Origin: Rhizobiales bacterium IMCC20636
GTDB lineage: Bacteria > Pseudomonadota > Alphaproteobacteria > Rhizobiales > GCA-2746425
DNA length: 64,000 nucleotides
Assembly: GCA_016865015.1 (NCBI GenBank)
Contig: CP018226.1
Location: 4,185,001-4,249,000 of the forward strand
Reading direction: 5' to 3'
Part shown: positions 54,951-64,000 of the stretch, piece after piece
How the letters are laid out: each line of letters starts with the position of its first letter
Position numbering within the stretch: the stretch's first letter is position 1
Notes under the pieces: model-generated
Database searches by the model: none
The model's input: only the letters and a program-made list of their open reading frames with translations
Told to the model about the DNA's origin: nothing
Program-made: the position numbers and the translations under genes

Positions 54951-54970
54951 CTGTAAGTGATTGAGCCCTC

Positions 54971-55000
54971 ATGTCCGAGAGACCCACAGCAGCATTGTGA
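54971..55000 (+). CDS. Possible nine-codon leader peptide before the ATPase gene
   Basis: ATG at 54971 opens a frame reading MSERPTAAL and stops at TGA 54998-55000, which overlaps the GTG start of the ATPase gene by two bases. The arrangement could couple ATPase translation to the leader. No strong ribosome site precedes it, so it may be chance. Confidence 0.3.
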   Translation: MSERPTAAL

Positions 55001-56547
55001 CCACTCCAGCCCAAACATCACCGCGTGCTATCGAGTTGATCGGCATCAACAAGCGTTTCGGCCCGGTTCACGCCAATAAGGATATCAACCTGTCTGTCGG
55101 ACAAGGTTCCATTCATGGCATTATCGGCGAGAATGGTGCGGGCAAATCCACCCTGATGTCGATTATTTACGGGTTCTATCAGGCCGATTCCGGTGAGATG
55201 CGGATCAAGGGCCAGCCCATTACCGTCAAGGACAGTCAGGCAGCGATTTCTGCCGGAATCGGCATGGTGCATCAGCATTTCATGCTGGTGGAAAACTTCA
55301 CGGTGCTGGAAAATATCATCTTGGGTGCCGAAGGCGGTGCCGTGCTTGCAGGTGCCATTGGCAAGGCGCGCAATGATCTGAAACATCTGGAAGAAGAATA
55401 TCAACTTGATGTCGATCCGGACGCGATTATCGAAGATTTGCCTGTTGGCCTGCAGCAACGGGTAGAAATTCTCAAAGCGCTGTATCGCGGCGCTGACATT
55501 CTTATTCTTGACGAGCCAACCGGCGTACTAACCCCGGCAGAAGCGGATCATCTGTTCCGCATCCTTGAGCAATTGAAGGCTCAGGGGAAAACTATCATCT
55601 TGATTACCCACAAGCTGCGCGAAATCATGGCGATTACCGATACGGTGTCCGTGATGCGCCGTGGTGAAATGGTTGCGACGGTGACGACTGCGCAAACCAG
55701 CCTGGCTGAACTTGCCGAATTGATGGTTGGTCGCAGTGTTCTGTTGAATGTGGAAAAGACACCAGCAACACCGGGCGATGTATTGCTGGAAGTCGAAGAT
55801 CTGACAGTGCGCGATGAGCGCGGCGTCATGATGGTCGACAATGTATCCCTGAATGTACGCGCCGGTGAAATCGTTGGCATTGCGGGCGTTGCCGGCAATG
55901 GTCAATCTGAACTGCTGGAAGCCATATCGGGTATTTTCCCGGCCTTGAGCGGACGGGTTTTGCTGAAGGGTGTGCCAATTCATGTGACGGGCGGTGCCGA
56001 CCCGGCGCTACTGCGTGAAAAAGGCATGGCGCATGTTCCCGAAGACCGTCATCATATGGGCCTTGTGCTGCCGTTTGAGCAGAATGAGAACGCCATATTG
56101 GGCTATCAGGTGCGCAAGCCTTACGTCAACGGCCCGTTTCTCGACCTTGCAGCGATGCGCGAAGACGCCAATGAAAAGATCAAGAAATACGATATACGAC
56201 CGCCAAATTGCCGCTTAAAAACCGCCAATTTCTCTGGTGGAAATCAGCAGAAGATCGTGCTTGCCCGCGAAATGGAGCAAGACCCGGATGTGCTGATTAT
56301 CGGCCAGCCGACACGCGGCGTGGACATTGGTGCCATCGAATTCATCCACAAACGCATTATCGAAATGCGCGATGCCGGCAAAGCCATTCTGCTGGTGTCG
56401 GTGGAACTGGATGAAATCCGCTCTCTGGCAGACCGTGTTCTGGTGATGTTTGCAGGCCGGGTGGTCGGCGAATGCGCGCCCGACACGCCGGAAGGTGAAA
56501 TCGGCATGCTGATGGCAGGCATCGAGCGTTCGGAGGCCGCAGAATGA
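54997..56547 (+). CDS. Nucleoside ABC importer ATPase, double-domain
   Basis: A 516-residue protein with two ATPase halves, the usual partner of BMP proteins. First half: GENGAGKST near 43-51, signature LPVGLQQRVEILKAL, Walker B ILILDEPTGVLTP. Second half: GVAGNGQSELLEA and FSGGNQQKIVLAREM. The GTG at 54997 is taken as start; an in-frame TTG at 54961 would fall next to the terminator. It overlaps the first permease by ATGA. Confidence 0.93.
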   Translation: MTTPAQTSPRAIELIGINKRFGPVHANKDINLSVGQGSIHGIIGENGAGKSTLMSIIYGFYQADSGEMRIKGQPITVKDSQAAISAGIGMVHQHFMLVENFTVLENIILGAEGGAVLAGAIGKARNDLKHLEEEYQLDVDPDAIIEDLPVGLQQRVEILKALYRGADILILDEPTGVLTPAEADHLFRILEQLKAQGKTIILITHKLREIMAITDTVSVMRRGEMVATVTTAQTSLAELAELMVGRSVLLNVEKTPATPGDVLLEVEDLTVRDERGVMMVDNVSLNVRAGEIVGIAGVAGNGQSELLEAISGIFPALSGRVLLKGVPIHVTGGADPALLREKGMAHVPEDRHHMGLVLPFEQNENAILGYQVRKPYVNGPFLDLAAMREDANEKIKKYDIRPPNCRLKTANFSGGNQQKIVLAREMEQDPDVLIIGQPTRGVDIGAIEFIHKRIIEMRDAGKAILLVSVELDEIRSLADRVLVMFAGRVVGECAPDTPEGEIGMLMAGIERSEAAE

Positions 56548-57641
56548 AGAATGATTTACCGCGCTGGGTGGATATGGGGCTGATCCCCCTGCTCAATGTC
56601 ACCGCCGCGTTTCTTGTATCCGGGCTGGTCGTGCTGTTCATCGGAGAAAACCCGATACAGGCCGTTCAGGAAATGGTTTTTGGCGCATTGGGATATGGCG
56701 AGGGCTTTGGCTTTACGCTCTACTACACCACCAATTTCATCTTTACCGGACTGGCGGTTGCCGTCGCGTTTCATGCCGGCCTGTTCAACATTGGCGGCGA
56801 AGGACAGGCTTATATTGCAGGTCTGGGCGTCGCTCTGGTGTGCCTGTCTTTGGGCGAGACCTTTCCCTGGTGGCTGACCTTTCCCGTTGCGATCATCGGT
56901 GCTGGGCTGTTTGGCGCTGCCTGGGCGCTGATACCGGCCTGGCTGCAGGCAACACGCGGCAGCCACATTGTCATTACCACCATCATGTTCAACTTCATTG
57001 CCGCGTCGCTGATGGTCTATCTGCTGGTCAATGTTCTGAAGGTTCCGGGCTCCATGGAGCCTGCAACTGCGCGATTTGCCGACGGCGGTACCCTGCCCTT
57101 CCTGCGCGATATCATTCCGGCCTTTGGGTACTCGCCAGCCAATATCTCGATTTTCTGGGCGCTGGGCTGCTGCGTATTTGTCTATATTCTGATCTGGCGC
57201 ACACGGCTGGGCTACGAAATGCGCACCTTTGGCTTCAGCCAGTCAGCCGCCGTTTATGCCGGTATTTCCCCAACCAAGATCATTGTTGTGACCATGCTCA
57301 TCTCCGGAGCTCTGGCGGGCATGATGGCGCTCAATGAGGTGATGGGCCAGGCCCAGAAGCTTCAGGATAATTTTGTCGCCGGTTATGGCTTTGTCGGCAT
57401 TGCCGTTGCGTTGATGGGGCGCTCGCATCCGGTCGGGATTGTGCTGGCAGCTTTGCTCTTTGGGATTCTCTATCAGGGCGGTGCGGAACTGGCATTCGCC
57501 ATGCCGGCAATTTCCCGCGATATGATCGTGGTCATTCAGGGACTGGTGATCCTGTTTGCAGGCGCGCTGGAGCATATGTTCCGCCCCAGCCTGATCAAAC
57601 TGTTTACACGGAGCGAGCCTGTGCTTGCTCCGGCTGAATAG
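56544..57641 (+). CDS. Nucleoside ABC importer permease 1
   Basis: A 365-residue inner-membrane protein of the BMP-importer type. FHAGLFNIGGEGQAYIAGLGVAL near 70-92 and the loop YEMRTFGFSQSAAVYAGISPTKI are family marks. It pairs with permease 2, which begins 10 bases after it. Confidence 0.93.
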   Translation: MKNDLPRWVDMGLIPLLNVTAAFLVSGLVVLFIGENPIQAVQEMVFGALGYGEGFGFTLYYTTNFIFTGLAVAVAFHAGLFNIGGEGQAYIAGLGVALVCLSLGETFPWWLTFPVAIIGAGLFGAAWALIPAWLQATRGSHIVITTIMFNFIAASLMVYLLVNVLKVPGSMEPATARFADGGTLPFLRDIIPAFGYSPANISIFWALGCCVFVYILIWRTRLGYEMRTFGFSQSAAVYAGISPTKIIVVTMLISGALAGMMALNEVMGQAQKLQDNFVAGYGFVGIAVALMGRSHPVGIVLAALLFGILYQGGAELAFAMPAISRDMIVVIQGLVILFAGALEHMFRPSLIKLFTRSEPVLAPAE

Positions 57642-57651
57642 GGGCTGACAC

Positions 57652-58626
57652 ATGGAAGACTTTCTCATCAAGCTGCCCCTGTTGCTGGACTCGATGATCC
57701 GGCTCAGCGTGCCCTTGCTGTTTGCAGCCCTTGCCGGGCTTTTCTCCGAACGGTCCGGAATTTTTGACATCAGTCTGGAAGGCAAGATGCTGGGTGCCGC
57801 CTTTGCGGCAGCGGCAGCCGCGGCGGTCATGGATTCCGCTCTGGCCGGTTTGCTGGCCGGTATCCTGGTGTCTGTGGCCCTTGCGCTGGTGCACGGCTTT
57901 GCCTCCATCAGCCAGCGTGGCAACCAGATTGTGTCGGGCGTGGCGATCAATTTCGTCGCGCTTGGTCTGACGGTCTTGCTGGGGCAGGCCTGGTTTTCAC
58001 AGGGCGGGCGCACGCCGCAACTCAGCCCGGACGGCCGGTTTGGTGAATTGACGCTGCCCTTTGCAACCCAACTGGCAGATGTGCCGTTTCTTGGTGTGCT
58101 CTATGAAGGCATCATCTCCGGTCACAACATTCTGGTCTATGTTGCGTTCCTGATGGTGCCTCTGTCCTGGTGGGTGTTGTTCCGTACCAGATTTGGCCTG
58201 CGTCTGCGTGCTGTAGGCGAAAACCCTGCTGCGGTGGATACCGCCGGTGTTTCGGTGGTCTGGTTGCGCTATCGGGCGGTCATTGTCTGTGGTGTGCTGT
58301 GCGGCTTTGCCGGGGCCTATCTGTCCATTGCACAGGCATCCGGTTTCACAAAGGATATGACTGCAGGTCGTGGCTTCATTGCACTGGCAGCGCTGATTTT
58401 TGCAAAATGGAAGCCAGTGCCGGTGATGATGGCCTGCCTGCTGTTTGGCCTGTTGCAGGCAATCCCGATCCAGTATCCTCAAATTTCGCTGCCGGGCATT
58501 GGCATTGTGCCAGGTCAGGTCATGCAGGCTCTGCCCTATGTGCTGACAGTTGTGTTGCTGGCAGGCTTTATCGGCAAGGCGACACCACCTAAAGCCGGTG
58601 GCGTGCCTTATGTGAAGGAAAGATGA
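57652..58626 (+). CDS. Nucleoside ABC importer permease 2
   Basis: A 324-residue inner-membrane protein. FSERSGIFDISLEGKMLGAAFAAAAAA and LRLRAVGENPAAVDTAGVSVVWLRYRAV are the marks of the second BMP-importer permease. Cytidine deaminase follows by 3 bases, which ties uptake to salvage. Confidence 0.93.
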   Translation: MEDFLIKLPLLLDSMIRLSVPLLFAALAGLFSERSGIFDISLEGKMLGAAFAAAAAAAVMDSALAGLLAGILVSVALALVHGFASISQRGNQIVSGVAINFVALGLTVLLGQAWFSQGGRTPQLSPDGRFGELTLPFATQLADVPFLGVLYEGIISGHNILVYVAFLMVPLSWWVLFRTRFGLRLRAVGENPAAVDTAGVSVVWLRYRAVIVCGVLCGFAGAYLSIAQASGFTKDMTAGRGFIALAALIFAKWKPVPVMMACLLFGLLQAIPIQYPQISLPGIGIVPGQVMQALPYVLTVVLLAGFIGKATPPKAGGVPYVKER

Positions 58627-58629
58627 CCA

Positions 58630-59019
58630 ATGTCGCAGGATTTGTTTGAAGCTGCCCTTGCCGCCCGCGCCAAAGCCTACGCACCTGCCTCAAATTTCTC
58701 GGTCGGGGCTGCCATTCGTGGGCAGAATGGCAAGATCTATGCAGGCTGCAATGTTGAAAATGCGTCTTATCCGGAAGGTTGGTGTGCAGAAACCTCTGCC
58801 ATTTCCCACATGATCATGGATGGGGAGCAAAGTCTGGTCGAGGTCTGCGTCATTGGCACAGGTGACATTTTCTGCACACCGTGCGGCGGCTGCCGACAAA
58901 GGTTGACCGAGTTCGGTTCGGCCGATGTACCTGTCCATATTGCCAAAGATGGCGGTATTGTTGATACCATCTCATTGGGTGAACTGCTGCCCGCCAGCTT
59001 TAAATTGGAAAAGCCATGA
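58630..59019 (+). CDS. cdd: Cytidine deaminase
   Basis: A 129-residue zinc enzyme. The HAE-type motif appears as WCAETSAIS near 53-61 with cysteine as the zinc ligand, and the CxxC motif CTPCGGCRQ near 79-87. It deaminates cytidine and deoxycytidine to uridine forms that deoA-type enzymes can split. Tetrameric short form by length. Confidence 0.94.
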   Translation: MSQDLFEAALAARAKAYAPASNFSVGAAIRGQNGKIYAGCNVENASYPEGWCAETSAISHMIMDGEQSLVEVCVIGTGDIFCTPCGGCRQRLTEFGSADVPVHIAKDGGIVDTISLGELLPASFKLEKP

Positions 59020-59849
59020 GTGATAGTTTTGATATTGCCAATGCCGAGGCTGAAGACGCTCTGAGAGTGGTGCGTCAGATAACCGGACGCCGCTTTTCCA
59101 CAGGACTCATTCTGGGGTCAGGTCTTGGAGCGCTCGCCGATATGGTGGAAAACCGGATCGACATACCCTTTGCTGATCTGCCCGGGTTCCCCGTATCAGG
59201 TGTTTCCGGCCATGCGGGCACCCTGGTTGCGGGCGATCTGTCCGGGTTGCCGGTGGTGCTGTATTCGGGACGTTCGCATTTTTATGAGCAAGAAGATGCG
59301 TCGGTAATGCGTCGTCCGATTGCATTGATGAAAGCATTGGGATGCGAAACTCTGGTGCTGACCAATTCTGCCGGGTCGCTGCATGCGAAAATGGGTCCAG
59401 GTTCAGCGATGCTGATTACCGACCACATCAATTTTTCCGGCTCCAACCCGCTGTTTCGGGAACCGACCGACCGGCGTTTTGTCGGCCTGACGGAAGCCTA
59501 TGATAAAAATTTGCGTGATCTGTTTGATCAGATCGCCAAACGCGATTCCATTGATTTGCATCACGGTGTTTACATGTGGTTTTCCGGGCCATCATTTGAA
59601 ACACCTGCCGAGATCAACATGGCACGCATTGTTGGCGCCGATGCTGTCGGCATGTCGACAGTCCCGGAAACCATCCTGGCACGATTTTTCGATATGCGGG
59701 TGGTGGCGCTGTCTGCTATCACCAATCTAGCTGCCGGTATGACCGGACAGGAACTGTCCCATGATGAAACCAAAGAGAACGCACCGAAAGCTGCAGTCAG
59801 GCTGAAAAAGCTGATTGCCGGAGTGTTGGAGGAACTTGCGAAAACATGA
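59016..59849 (+). CDS. punA: Purine nucleoside phosphorylase (PNP-I/XapA-PunA type)
   Basis: A 277-residue trimeric-type phosphorylase. LGSGLGALAD near 32-41 binds phosphate, GRSHFYE near 84-90 and NSAGSL follow, with FETPAEI near 195 and MSTVPETILAR. It splits purine nucleosides to base and ribose-1-phosphate. ATGA overlap with cdd and with deoC couples translation. Confidence 0.93.
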   Translation: MSDSFDIANAEAEDALRVVRQITGRRFSTGLILGSGLGALADMVENRIDIPFADLPGFPVSGVSGHAGTLVAGDLSGLPVVLYSGRSHFYEQEDASVMRRPIALMKALGCETLVLTNSAGSLHAKMGPGSAMLITDHINFSGSNPLFREPTDRRFVGLTEAYDKNLRDLFDQIAKRDSIDLHHGVYMWFSGPSFETPAEINMARIVGADAVGMSTVPETILARFFDMRVVALSAITNLAAGMTGQELSHDETKENAPKAAVRLKKLIAGVLEELAKT

Positions 59850-60607
59850 CTGAAACCGCTGTGCTGACAGGTCTGATTGGCTGCCTTGATCTGACGAATC
59901 TGAATGATGAGTGTGATTCAGCCGCCATTGCCGCGTTGTGCGCCAAAGCCCAAACGCCCCATGGCAATGTGGCCTCGGTCTGCATTCTGCCGCGCTTTGT
60001 GGCAGAGGCAAAAGACCTGCTCGAAGGGACCGGTATCAAAATCGCGACAGTGGTGAATTTCCCCGATGGCGGGGAAGACACGCGGGCAGTGGAAGCTGCC
60101 ACCAAGAAAGCGCTGGAAGATGGCGCTGACGAGATTGATCTGGTCATGCCCTACAAGGCACTGATCGAAGGACGGCCCGGTTTTGCAGAAACGCAAATTG
60201 TGCGCGTCAAACGTATTTGTGGCGAGCGGGTGCTGAAGGTCATTCTAGAAACCGGTGAATTGCCGGATACAGACACCATTCGCCAAGCGGCAGATATTGC
60301 GCTGGTCGCAGGGGCGGACTTCTTGAAAACCTCAACCGGTACAGTTGCGACCAACGCCACTCTGGAAGCGTCCGAGAACATGCTCTCGGCCATCGCGGAT
60401 ACAGGTAAATCTGTCGGCTTCGAACCCGCTGGCGGTCTCCGGACATCAGCCGACGCGATTGCCTATTTTGATGCAGCAAAGCGCATGAGAGGTGATGAAG
60501 CCCCTAATCCGGACCTGTTTCGCATCGGCGCCAGTGATTTGTCAGACGCATTGATTGCAGCCATCGACAATCGCAAGGGACCGCAAAGTGCGGGTGCAAG
60601 CCATTGA
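59846..60607 (+). CDS. deoC: Deoxyribose-phosphate aldolase
   Basis: A 253-residue class I aldolase. The first lysine lies in [35 protein letters not shown], the Schiff-base lysine in FLKTSTGT, and [14 protein letters not shown] binds the phosphate. It splits deoxyribose-5-phosphate to acetaldehyde and glyceraldehyde-3-phosphate, the last step of deoxynucleoside breakdown. It starts in an ATGA overlap. Confidence 0.96.
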   Translation: MTETAVLTGLIGCLDLTNLNDECDSAAIAALCAKAQTPHGNVASVCILPRFVAEAKDLLEGTGIKIATVVNFPDGGEDTRAVEAATKKALEDGADEIDLVMPYKALIEGRPGFAETQIVRVKRICGERVLKVILETGELPDTDTIRQAADIALVAGADFLKTSTGTVATNATLEASENMLSAIADTGKSVGFEPAGGLRTSADAIAYFDAAKRMRGDEAPNPDLFRIGASDLSDALIAAIDNRKGPQSAGASH

Positions 60608-61938
60608 GTTATCTTCCGCAGGAAATTATCCGCAAAAAACGTGACGGCTTCGCGCTGGACCCGGACGAAATCAAGTTTCTGGTCAACGGGCTGGCTGATC
60701 ACAGCGTCAAGCCTGAGCAGATTTCAGCGTTCGCCATGGCCGTGTTCTTCAACGATATGACCATGGTCGAATGCGTTGCTCTGACTGAAGCCATGCGCGA
60801 CAGCGGCGATGTGCTGGACTGGTCGGATTTGCCAGGCCCGGCGCTGGACAAGCACTCGAGCGGCGGCGTGGGTGATAATGTCTCATTGATGTTGGCACCG
60901 CTGATTGCAGCCTGTGGCGGCTACGTGCCGATGATTTCCGGCCGTGGCCTTGGCCACACCGGTGGCACCTTGGACAAATTTGATTCCATTCCCGGCTATC
61001 AGACCAGCCCGGACAATGCGCTGTTCCACAAGATCGTACGGGATATTGGCTGCGCCATTATTGGCCAGACAGCAAACCTTGCTCCGGCAGACAAGACGAT
61101 CTACGGCATTCGCGATGTCACAGGCACAGTGGAATCGGAAGCGCTGATCACCGCATCGATCCTGTCAAAAAAACTGGCCGCCGGCCTGTCCGCCCTTGTG
61201 CTCGATGTGAAATGCGGCAACGGCGCGTTCATGGCGAGCGAGGCGGAAGCCCTTGGCCTTGCCAGATCTCTTGGTACCGTGGCCAATGGTGCCGGCATGC
61301 CGACACTGGCGCTGGTCACCGATATGAACCAACCGCTGGCCAATGCGGCTGGCAATGCGCTTGAAGTTCAAAACGCCGTGGACTTTCTGACCCGCGCCCG
61401 ACCGATGCCCCGCCTGGAAGAGGTGGTGCTGTCCCTGTGCGCGGAAATGCTGGTTCTTGGCAAACTGTATGATGACCTGGATGCGGCCCGCGCTGCGCTG
61501 CAGACCGTATGGGAAAATGGCCAGGCTGCCGAGCGGTTTGACCGCATGGTTGCAGCTTTGGGTGGCCCAACCGACTTTATCGACAATGCCAGCAAACATC
61601 TGCCGGTTGCACCGGTGATCATGGATGTGTTTGCGAGGGATGCCGGGACCATCGATGAGATACAAACCCGCAAGGTGGGTCTGGCTGTAATCGGGCTTGG
61701 CGGCGGGCGGACAACGCCTGAAGATCAACTCGATTATTCGGTCGGTTTTTCTGATCTGGCAAGCCTTGGTGATCTGGCCGATCAGGAAACGCCAATTGGT
61801 CGTGTGCATGCGGCAACACAGGACGATGCCGATGCGGCTGCTGCGGCCTTGCAGGCCTGTTACACAACCGGTGAGCGCGCAGAGGACACACCGGTGATCT
61901 TGCACCGTCTTGCACCGGATGACTTCACCAGCGCTTAG
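60604..61938 (+). CDS. deoA: Thymidine phosphorylase
   Basis: A 444-residue enzyme. The signature [38 protein letters not shown] and the C-terminal pyrimidine-phosphorylase domain are all present. It splits thymidine and deoxyuridine. The start is TTG at 60604, overlapping the deoC stop (TTGA), an uncommon but coupled start. Confidence 0.95.
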   Translation: MSYLPQEIIRKKRDGFALDPDEIKFLVNGLADHSVKPEQISAFAMAVFFNDMTMVECVALTEAMRDSGDVLDWSDLPGPALDKHSSGGVGDNVSLMLAPLIAACGGYVPMISGRGLGHTGGTLDKFDSIPGYQTSPDNALFHKIVRDIGCAIIGQTANLAPADKTIYGIRDVTGTVESEALITASILSKKLAAGLSALVLDVKCGNGAFMASEAEALGLARSLGTVANGAGMPTLALVTDMNQPLANAAGNALEVQNAVDFLTRARPMPRLEEVVLSLCAEMLVLGKLYDDLDAARAALQTVWENGQAAERFDRMVAALGGPTDFIDNASKHLPVAPVIMDVFARDAGTIDEIQTRKVGLAVIGLGGGRTTPEDQLDYSVGFSDLASLGDLADQETPIGRVHAATQDDADAAAAALQACYTTGERAEDTPVILHRLAPDDFTSA

Positions 61939-61949
61939 GAGCATTTCTA

Positions 61950-63170
61950 ATGGCACGTGCATTTTTGTTGATCATGGACAGCTTCGGCATTGGCGGCGCA
62001 CCGGATGCAGCCGCCTTTGGTGATGAAGGGTCCAATACACTTGGGCATATTGCGGAGAATTGTGCCTCGGGCAAAGGCGACCGGGATGGTTTGCGTGCCG
62101 GACCTTTGAGATTGCCAAATCTGGACAGGCTGGGACTGGGTGCCGCTGCCGCACTCGCTTCCGGGTCACGCCCTGCAGGGCTGGATTATTCCGGGACGAT
62201 AGACAATGCATGGGGTGTCGGGCGTGAGGTTTCCAATGGCAAGGATACACCGTCCGGCCATTGGGAGATCGCCGGTCTGCCAGTGCCGTTTGACTGGGGT
62301 TATTTTCCGGACACCGAGCCATGCTTTCCGGACGAACTGATTGCGCAGATTGTCGAGAAAGCCGGACTTCCCGGCATCCTGGGCAACAAGCATGCGTCCG
62401 GAACCGTGATCATCGAAGAACTGGGTGATGAGCATATCAAAACCGGGAAACCGATTTTCTATACATCGGCGGATTCAGTGATGCAGATTGCCGCCCATGA
62501 GACTCATTTCGGTCTGGAACGGCTCTATGAGATTTGCCAGATTGCGCGAGACCTGACCTACGACATGATGATTGGCCGAATCATTGCCCGGCCATTTCTG
62601 GGGGAGACTGCAAAGGACTTCAAGCGCACTGGCAACCGGCACGACTTCGCCATCGAACCAACAGCTGATACGGTTCTGGACCGGTTGAAAGCTGCCGGAC
62701 GGCAGGTTATCGGTGTTGGAAAGATTTCAGATATTTTTGCAGCCAAGGGCATAACCAAGTCTATCAAGGCCAACGGTAATTCGGCGCTGTTCGATGCCAT
62801 GATGGAAGCGGAAACACTGGCCGGTGACGGCGATCTGGTGTTCGTCAATTTTGTTGATTTCGACATGCTGTTCGGTCACCGCCGCGATGTGCCTGGCTAT
62901 GCACATGCTCTGGAAGCGTTTGATGCCATGCTGCCGCGCTTTATCAGCCAGATGAAGGATGGCGATCTTGCCATCATCACAGCCGATCATGGCTGTGACC
63001 CGACCTGGCGCGGCACGGATCACACCCGCGAACAGGTTCCGATTCTGGCTTTCGGACCGGGGATTGGACCCAAGCAAATCGGCGTGCGGCCGACTTTCTG
63101 CGATATGGGAGAAACCATTGCGGCCCACCTCGGCATTGAACCGGGCGAACATGGTTCGAGCTTTCTGTAG
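61950..63170 (+). CDS. deoB: Phosphopentomutase
   Basis: A 406-residue metalloenzyme that converts (deoxy)ribose-1-phosphate to the 5-phosphate. Motifs [15 protein letters not shown]-like [15 protein letters not shown] at 6-20, [20 protein letters not shown] with the phosphothreonine, [13 protein letters not shown], and the C-terminal ITADHGCDP are seen. Its TAG stop forms the first bases of the inverted-repeat element that follows. Confidence 0.96.
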   Translation: MARAFLLIMDSFGIGGAPDAAAFGDEGSNTLGHIAENCASGKGDRDGLRAGPLRLPNLDRLGLGAAAALASGSRPAGLDYSGTIDNAWGVGREVSNGKDTPSGHWEIAGLPVPFDWGYFPDTEPCFPDELIAQIVEKAGLPGILGNKHASGTVIIEELGDEHIKTGKPIFYTSADSVMQIAAHETHFGLERLYEICQIARDLTYDMMIGRIIARPFLGETAKDFKRTGNRHDFAIEPTADTVLDRLKAAGRQVIGVGKISDIFAAKGITKSIKANGNSALFDAMMEAETLAGDGDLVFVNFVDFDMLFGHRRDVPGYAHALEAFDAMLPRFISQMKDGDLAIITADHGCDPTWRGTDHTREQVPILAFGPGIGPKQIGVRPTFCDMGETIAAHLGIEPGEHGSSFL

Positions 63171-63432
63171 AGCCTTTCACGATTATACGGAATCATTTGA
63201 TGCCCCGAAACAGTTCATCCAGCCAGGCAGTCAGTACAGCGCGATGCGGCGCATCGGGCAAGCTGGCTAACGCCGCTGGTGGGTTGTTCCGGGGCACCGA
63301 AGGCCGGATTTACGCGCTCGCTGGACGTCGTTACAGCCCACTTATGGTCATAAAGACCACGGCGTGGCCTGTGCCTTGCCAGCAAACGCGCAAATCCGGT
63401 CAAATGTTTCCGTATAAACGTGAAAGGCTCTA
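63168..63432. mobile_element. 265-base element with 33-base inverted ends (MITE-like)
   Basis: Positions 63168-63200 are repeated inverted at 63400-63432 with only two mismatches. Both ends read TAGAGCC/GGCTCTA, so a TA dinucleotide may be the duplicated target, as for IS630/Tc1-type elements. The interior codes for nothing recognisable. Its right 69 bases recur at 30399-30467. No transposase for it lies in the window. The left end supplies the deoB stop codon. Confidence 0.7.
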
Positions 63433-63649
63433 AGCCTGCAGTGTTTCGATGATTTTCAAAGGTAGATAGAAATGCAAATCACCCCTTGCCCTTCCCCCGA
63501 CACCCCGTTATAAGCTGCGGCTTCATTGGACTGGCCGGCAGGGCATGCCGAGTCCGTTCAAAAATGCTCAAGCCCACAGACTGAATGGCAGAGGCGCACA
63601 GTGCGCAACAGACCATTCCGGGCTTACAAGACAAATTAAGGAGAGCAAA
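63433..63649. other. Leader region of rpmI-rplT
   Basis: About 215 bases between the element and rpmI. It holds the promoter at 63486-63514 and about 135 bases of untranslated leader that may carry autoregulation by L20. I did not find a clear L20-binding fold. infC, the usual neighbour upstream, is absent. Confidence 0.5.
63486..63514 (+). promoter_or_regulatory. Promoter of rpmI-rplT
   Basis: TTGCCC at 63486-63491 and TATAAG at 63509-63514 are 17 bases apart. The CTTGCC form with 17-base spacing fits alphaproteobacterial ribosomal promoters. Confidence 0.5.
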
Positions 63650-63847
63650 ATGCCCAAGATGAAGACCAAATCGGGTGCGAAAAAGCGCTTCAAGGTCACT
63701 TCGAGTGGAAAGATCAAGGTTGCGCAGGCCGGCAAACGCCATGGCATGATTAAACGCAGCAAGAAATTCATCCGTCAGGCTCGGGGCACCACGGTGTTGT
63801 GCGCTCAGGATGCACGTATCGTGAAGAAGTTCCTTCCTTACGCTTAA
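63650..63847 (+). CDS. rpmI: 50S ribosomal protein L35
   Basis: A 65-residue basic protein with the family N-terminus [20 protein letters not shown] and the core [22 protein letters not shown] precedes ATG. It is cotranscribed with rplT, 26 bases downstream. Confidence 0.98.
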   Translation: MPKMKTKSGAKKRFKVTSSGKIKVAQAGKRHGMIKRSKKFIRQARGTTVLCAQDARIVKKFLPYA

Positions 63848-63873
63848 ATTGATCTTTACCGGAGAATACGAAA

Positions 63874-64000
63874 ATGGCCCGAGTTAAACGGGGCGTCACG
63901 TCCCACGCCCGACATAAAAAAGTTATCAAAGCCGCCAAAGGCTATTATGGCCGCCGCAAAAATACCATCCGCGTTGCCAAGCAGGCCGTGGAAAAGGCTG
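63874..64000 (+). CDS. rplT: 50S ribosomal protein L20, start only
   Basis: The first 42 codons of L20 ([20 protein letters not shown] and on to [17 protein letters not shown]) run off the window. CGGAG precedes ATG. L20 binds 23S rRNA early in assembly and in many bacteria represses its own operon. Confidence 0.97.
   Translation, partial: MARVKRGVTSHARHKKVIKAAKGYYGRRKNTIRVAKQAVEKA

Noticed and set aside
1-64000. CRISPR arrays, rRNA genes, phage structural genes or an integrase.
   Set aside because: None were found on either strand; repeats present are few, unequal in spacing and unlike CRISPR.

Overview
The window looks like chromosomal DNA of an alphaproteobacterium, probably a Hyphomicrobiales or Rhodobacterales relative. 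I infer this from mid-to-high G+C coding sequence, the gene families, a TTGACG-17-CTATTT promoter in front of a tRNA-Thr, and many sugar ABC importers with their own regulators and dehydrogenases. No plasmid, phage or CRISPR signature is visible. The species is not identifiable from sequence alone.

Layout. 0.1-6.1 kb: a cupin gene, then a compact four-gene minus-strand operon (coiled-coil protein, unknown protein, AAA ATPase, unknown protein) of uncertain function. 6.4-15.2 kb: a divergent carbohydrate locus. The minus arm has a short-chain dehydrogenase and a MalK-type ABC importer; the plus arm has a DeoR regulator, BtpA-like protein, FGGY kinase and HAD phosphatase. 15.2-19.2 kb: FAD monooxygenase with a divergent LysR regulator, then a fosmidomycin-resistance-type MFS pump. 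19.7-30.4 kb: a ten-gene operon with an RbsA-type ABC importer, LacI regulator and a dehydrogenase set that includes a HisD/HpsN-like enzyme, preceded by a strong promoter and a tandem operator. 30.5-33.3 kb: another ribose/fructose-type importer. 33.3-34.2 kb: gene-poor debris with two gene fragments. 34.2-36.3 kb: a TetR-controlled thiol/peroxidase-like operon with a double palindromic operator.

36.1-42.8 kb is an accessory region with scattered copies of two short repeat families. At its centre is a visibly AT-rich pair: a membrane-anchored P-loop NTPase, started by TTG behind a perfect GGAGG, and a patatin-like phospholipase 11 bases behind it. The pair lies between two same-orientation copies of one repeat, and the region ends at the 3' end of tRNA-Thr(CGT). 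This is the best candidate here for an undescribed system. I suspect a membrane-acting defence module, but only from domain content and context.

43.0-53.6 kb is core-like: lytic transglycosylase, apaG, a YnjBCD-type importer with hrpB in the same operon, a sugar-nucleotide epimerase, glucokinase and methylglyoxal synthase. 53.9-63.2 kb is a complete nucleoside uptake and salvage operon: a BMP/CUT2-type ABC importer, then cdd, purine nucleoside phosphorylase, deoC, deoA and deoB with overlapping start and stop codons. A 265-base element with 33-base inverted ends begins at the deoB stop codon. The window ends in rpmI and the start of rplT.

Together the genes describe a scavenger of sugars and nucleosides: five ABC importers feed kinases, dehydrogenases and phosphorylases that lead to central metabolism. 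Four of the five binding-protein genes are followed by an intercistronic hairpin. Start codons were chosen from ribosome binding sites where these were clear. Functions rest on recognised motifs and remembered family features; no database search was run.
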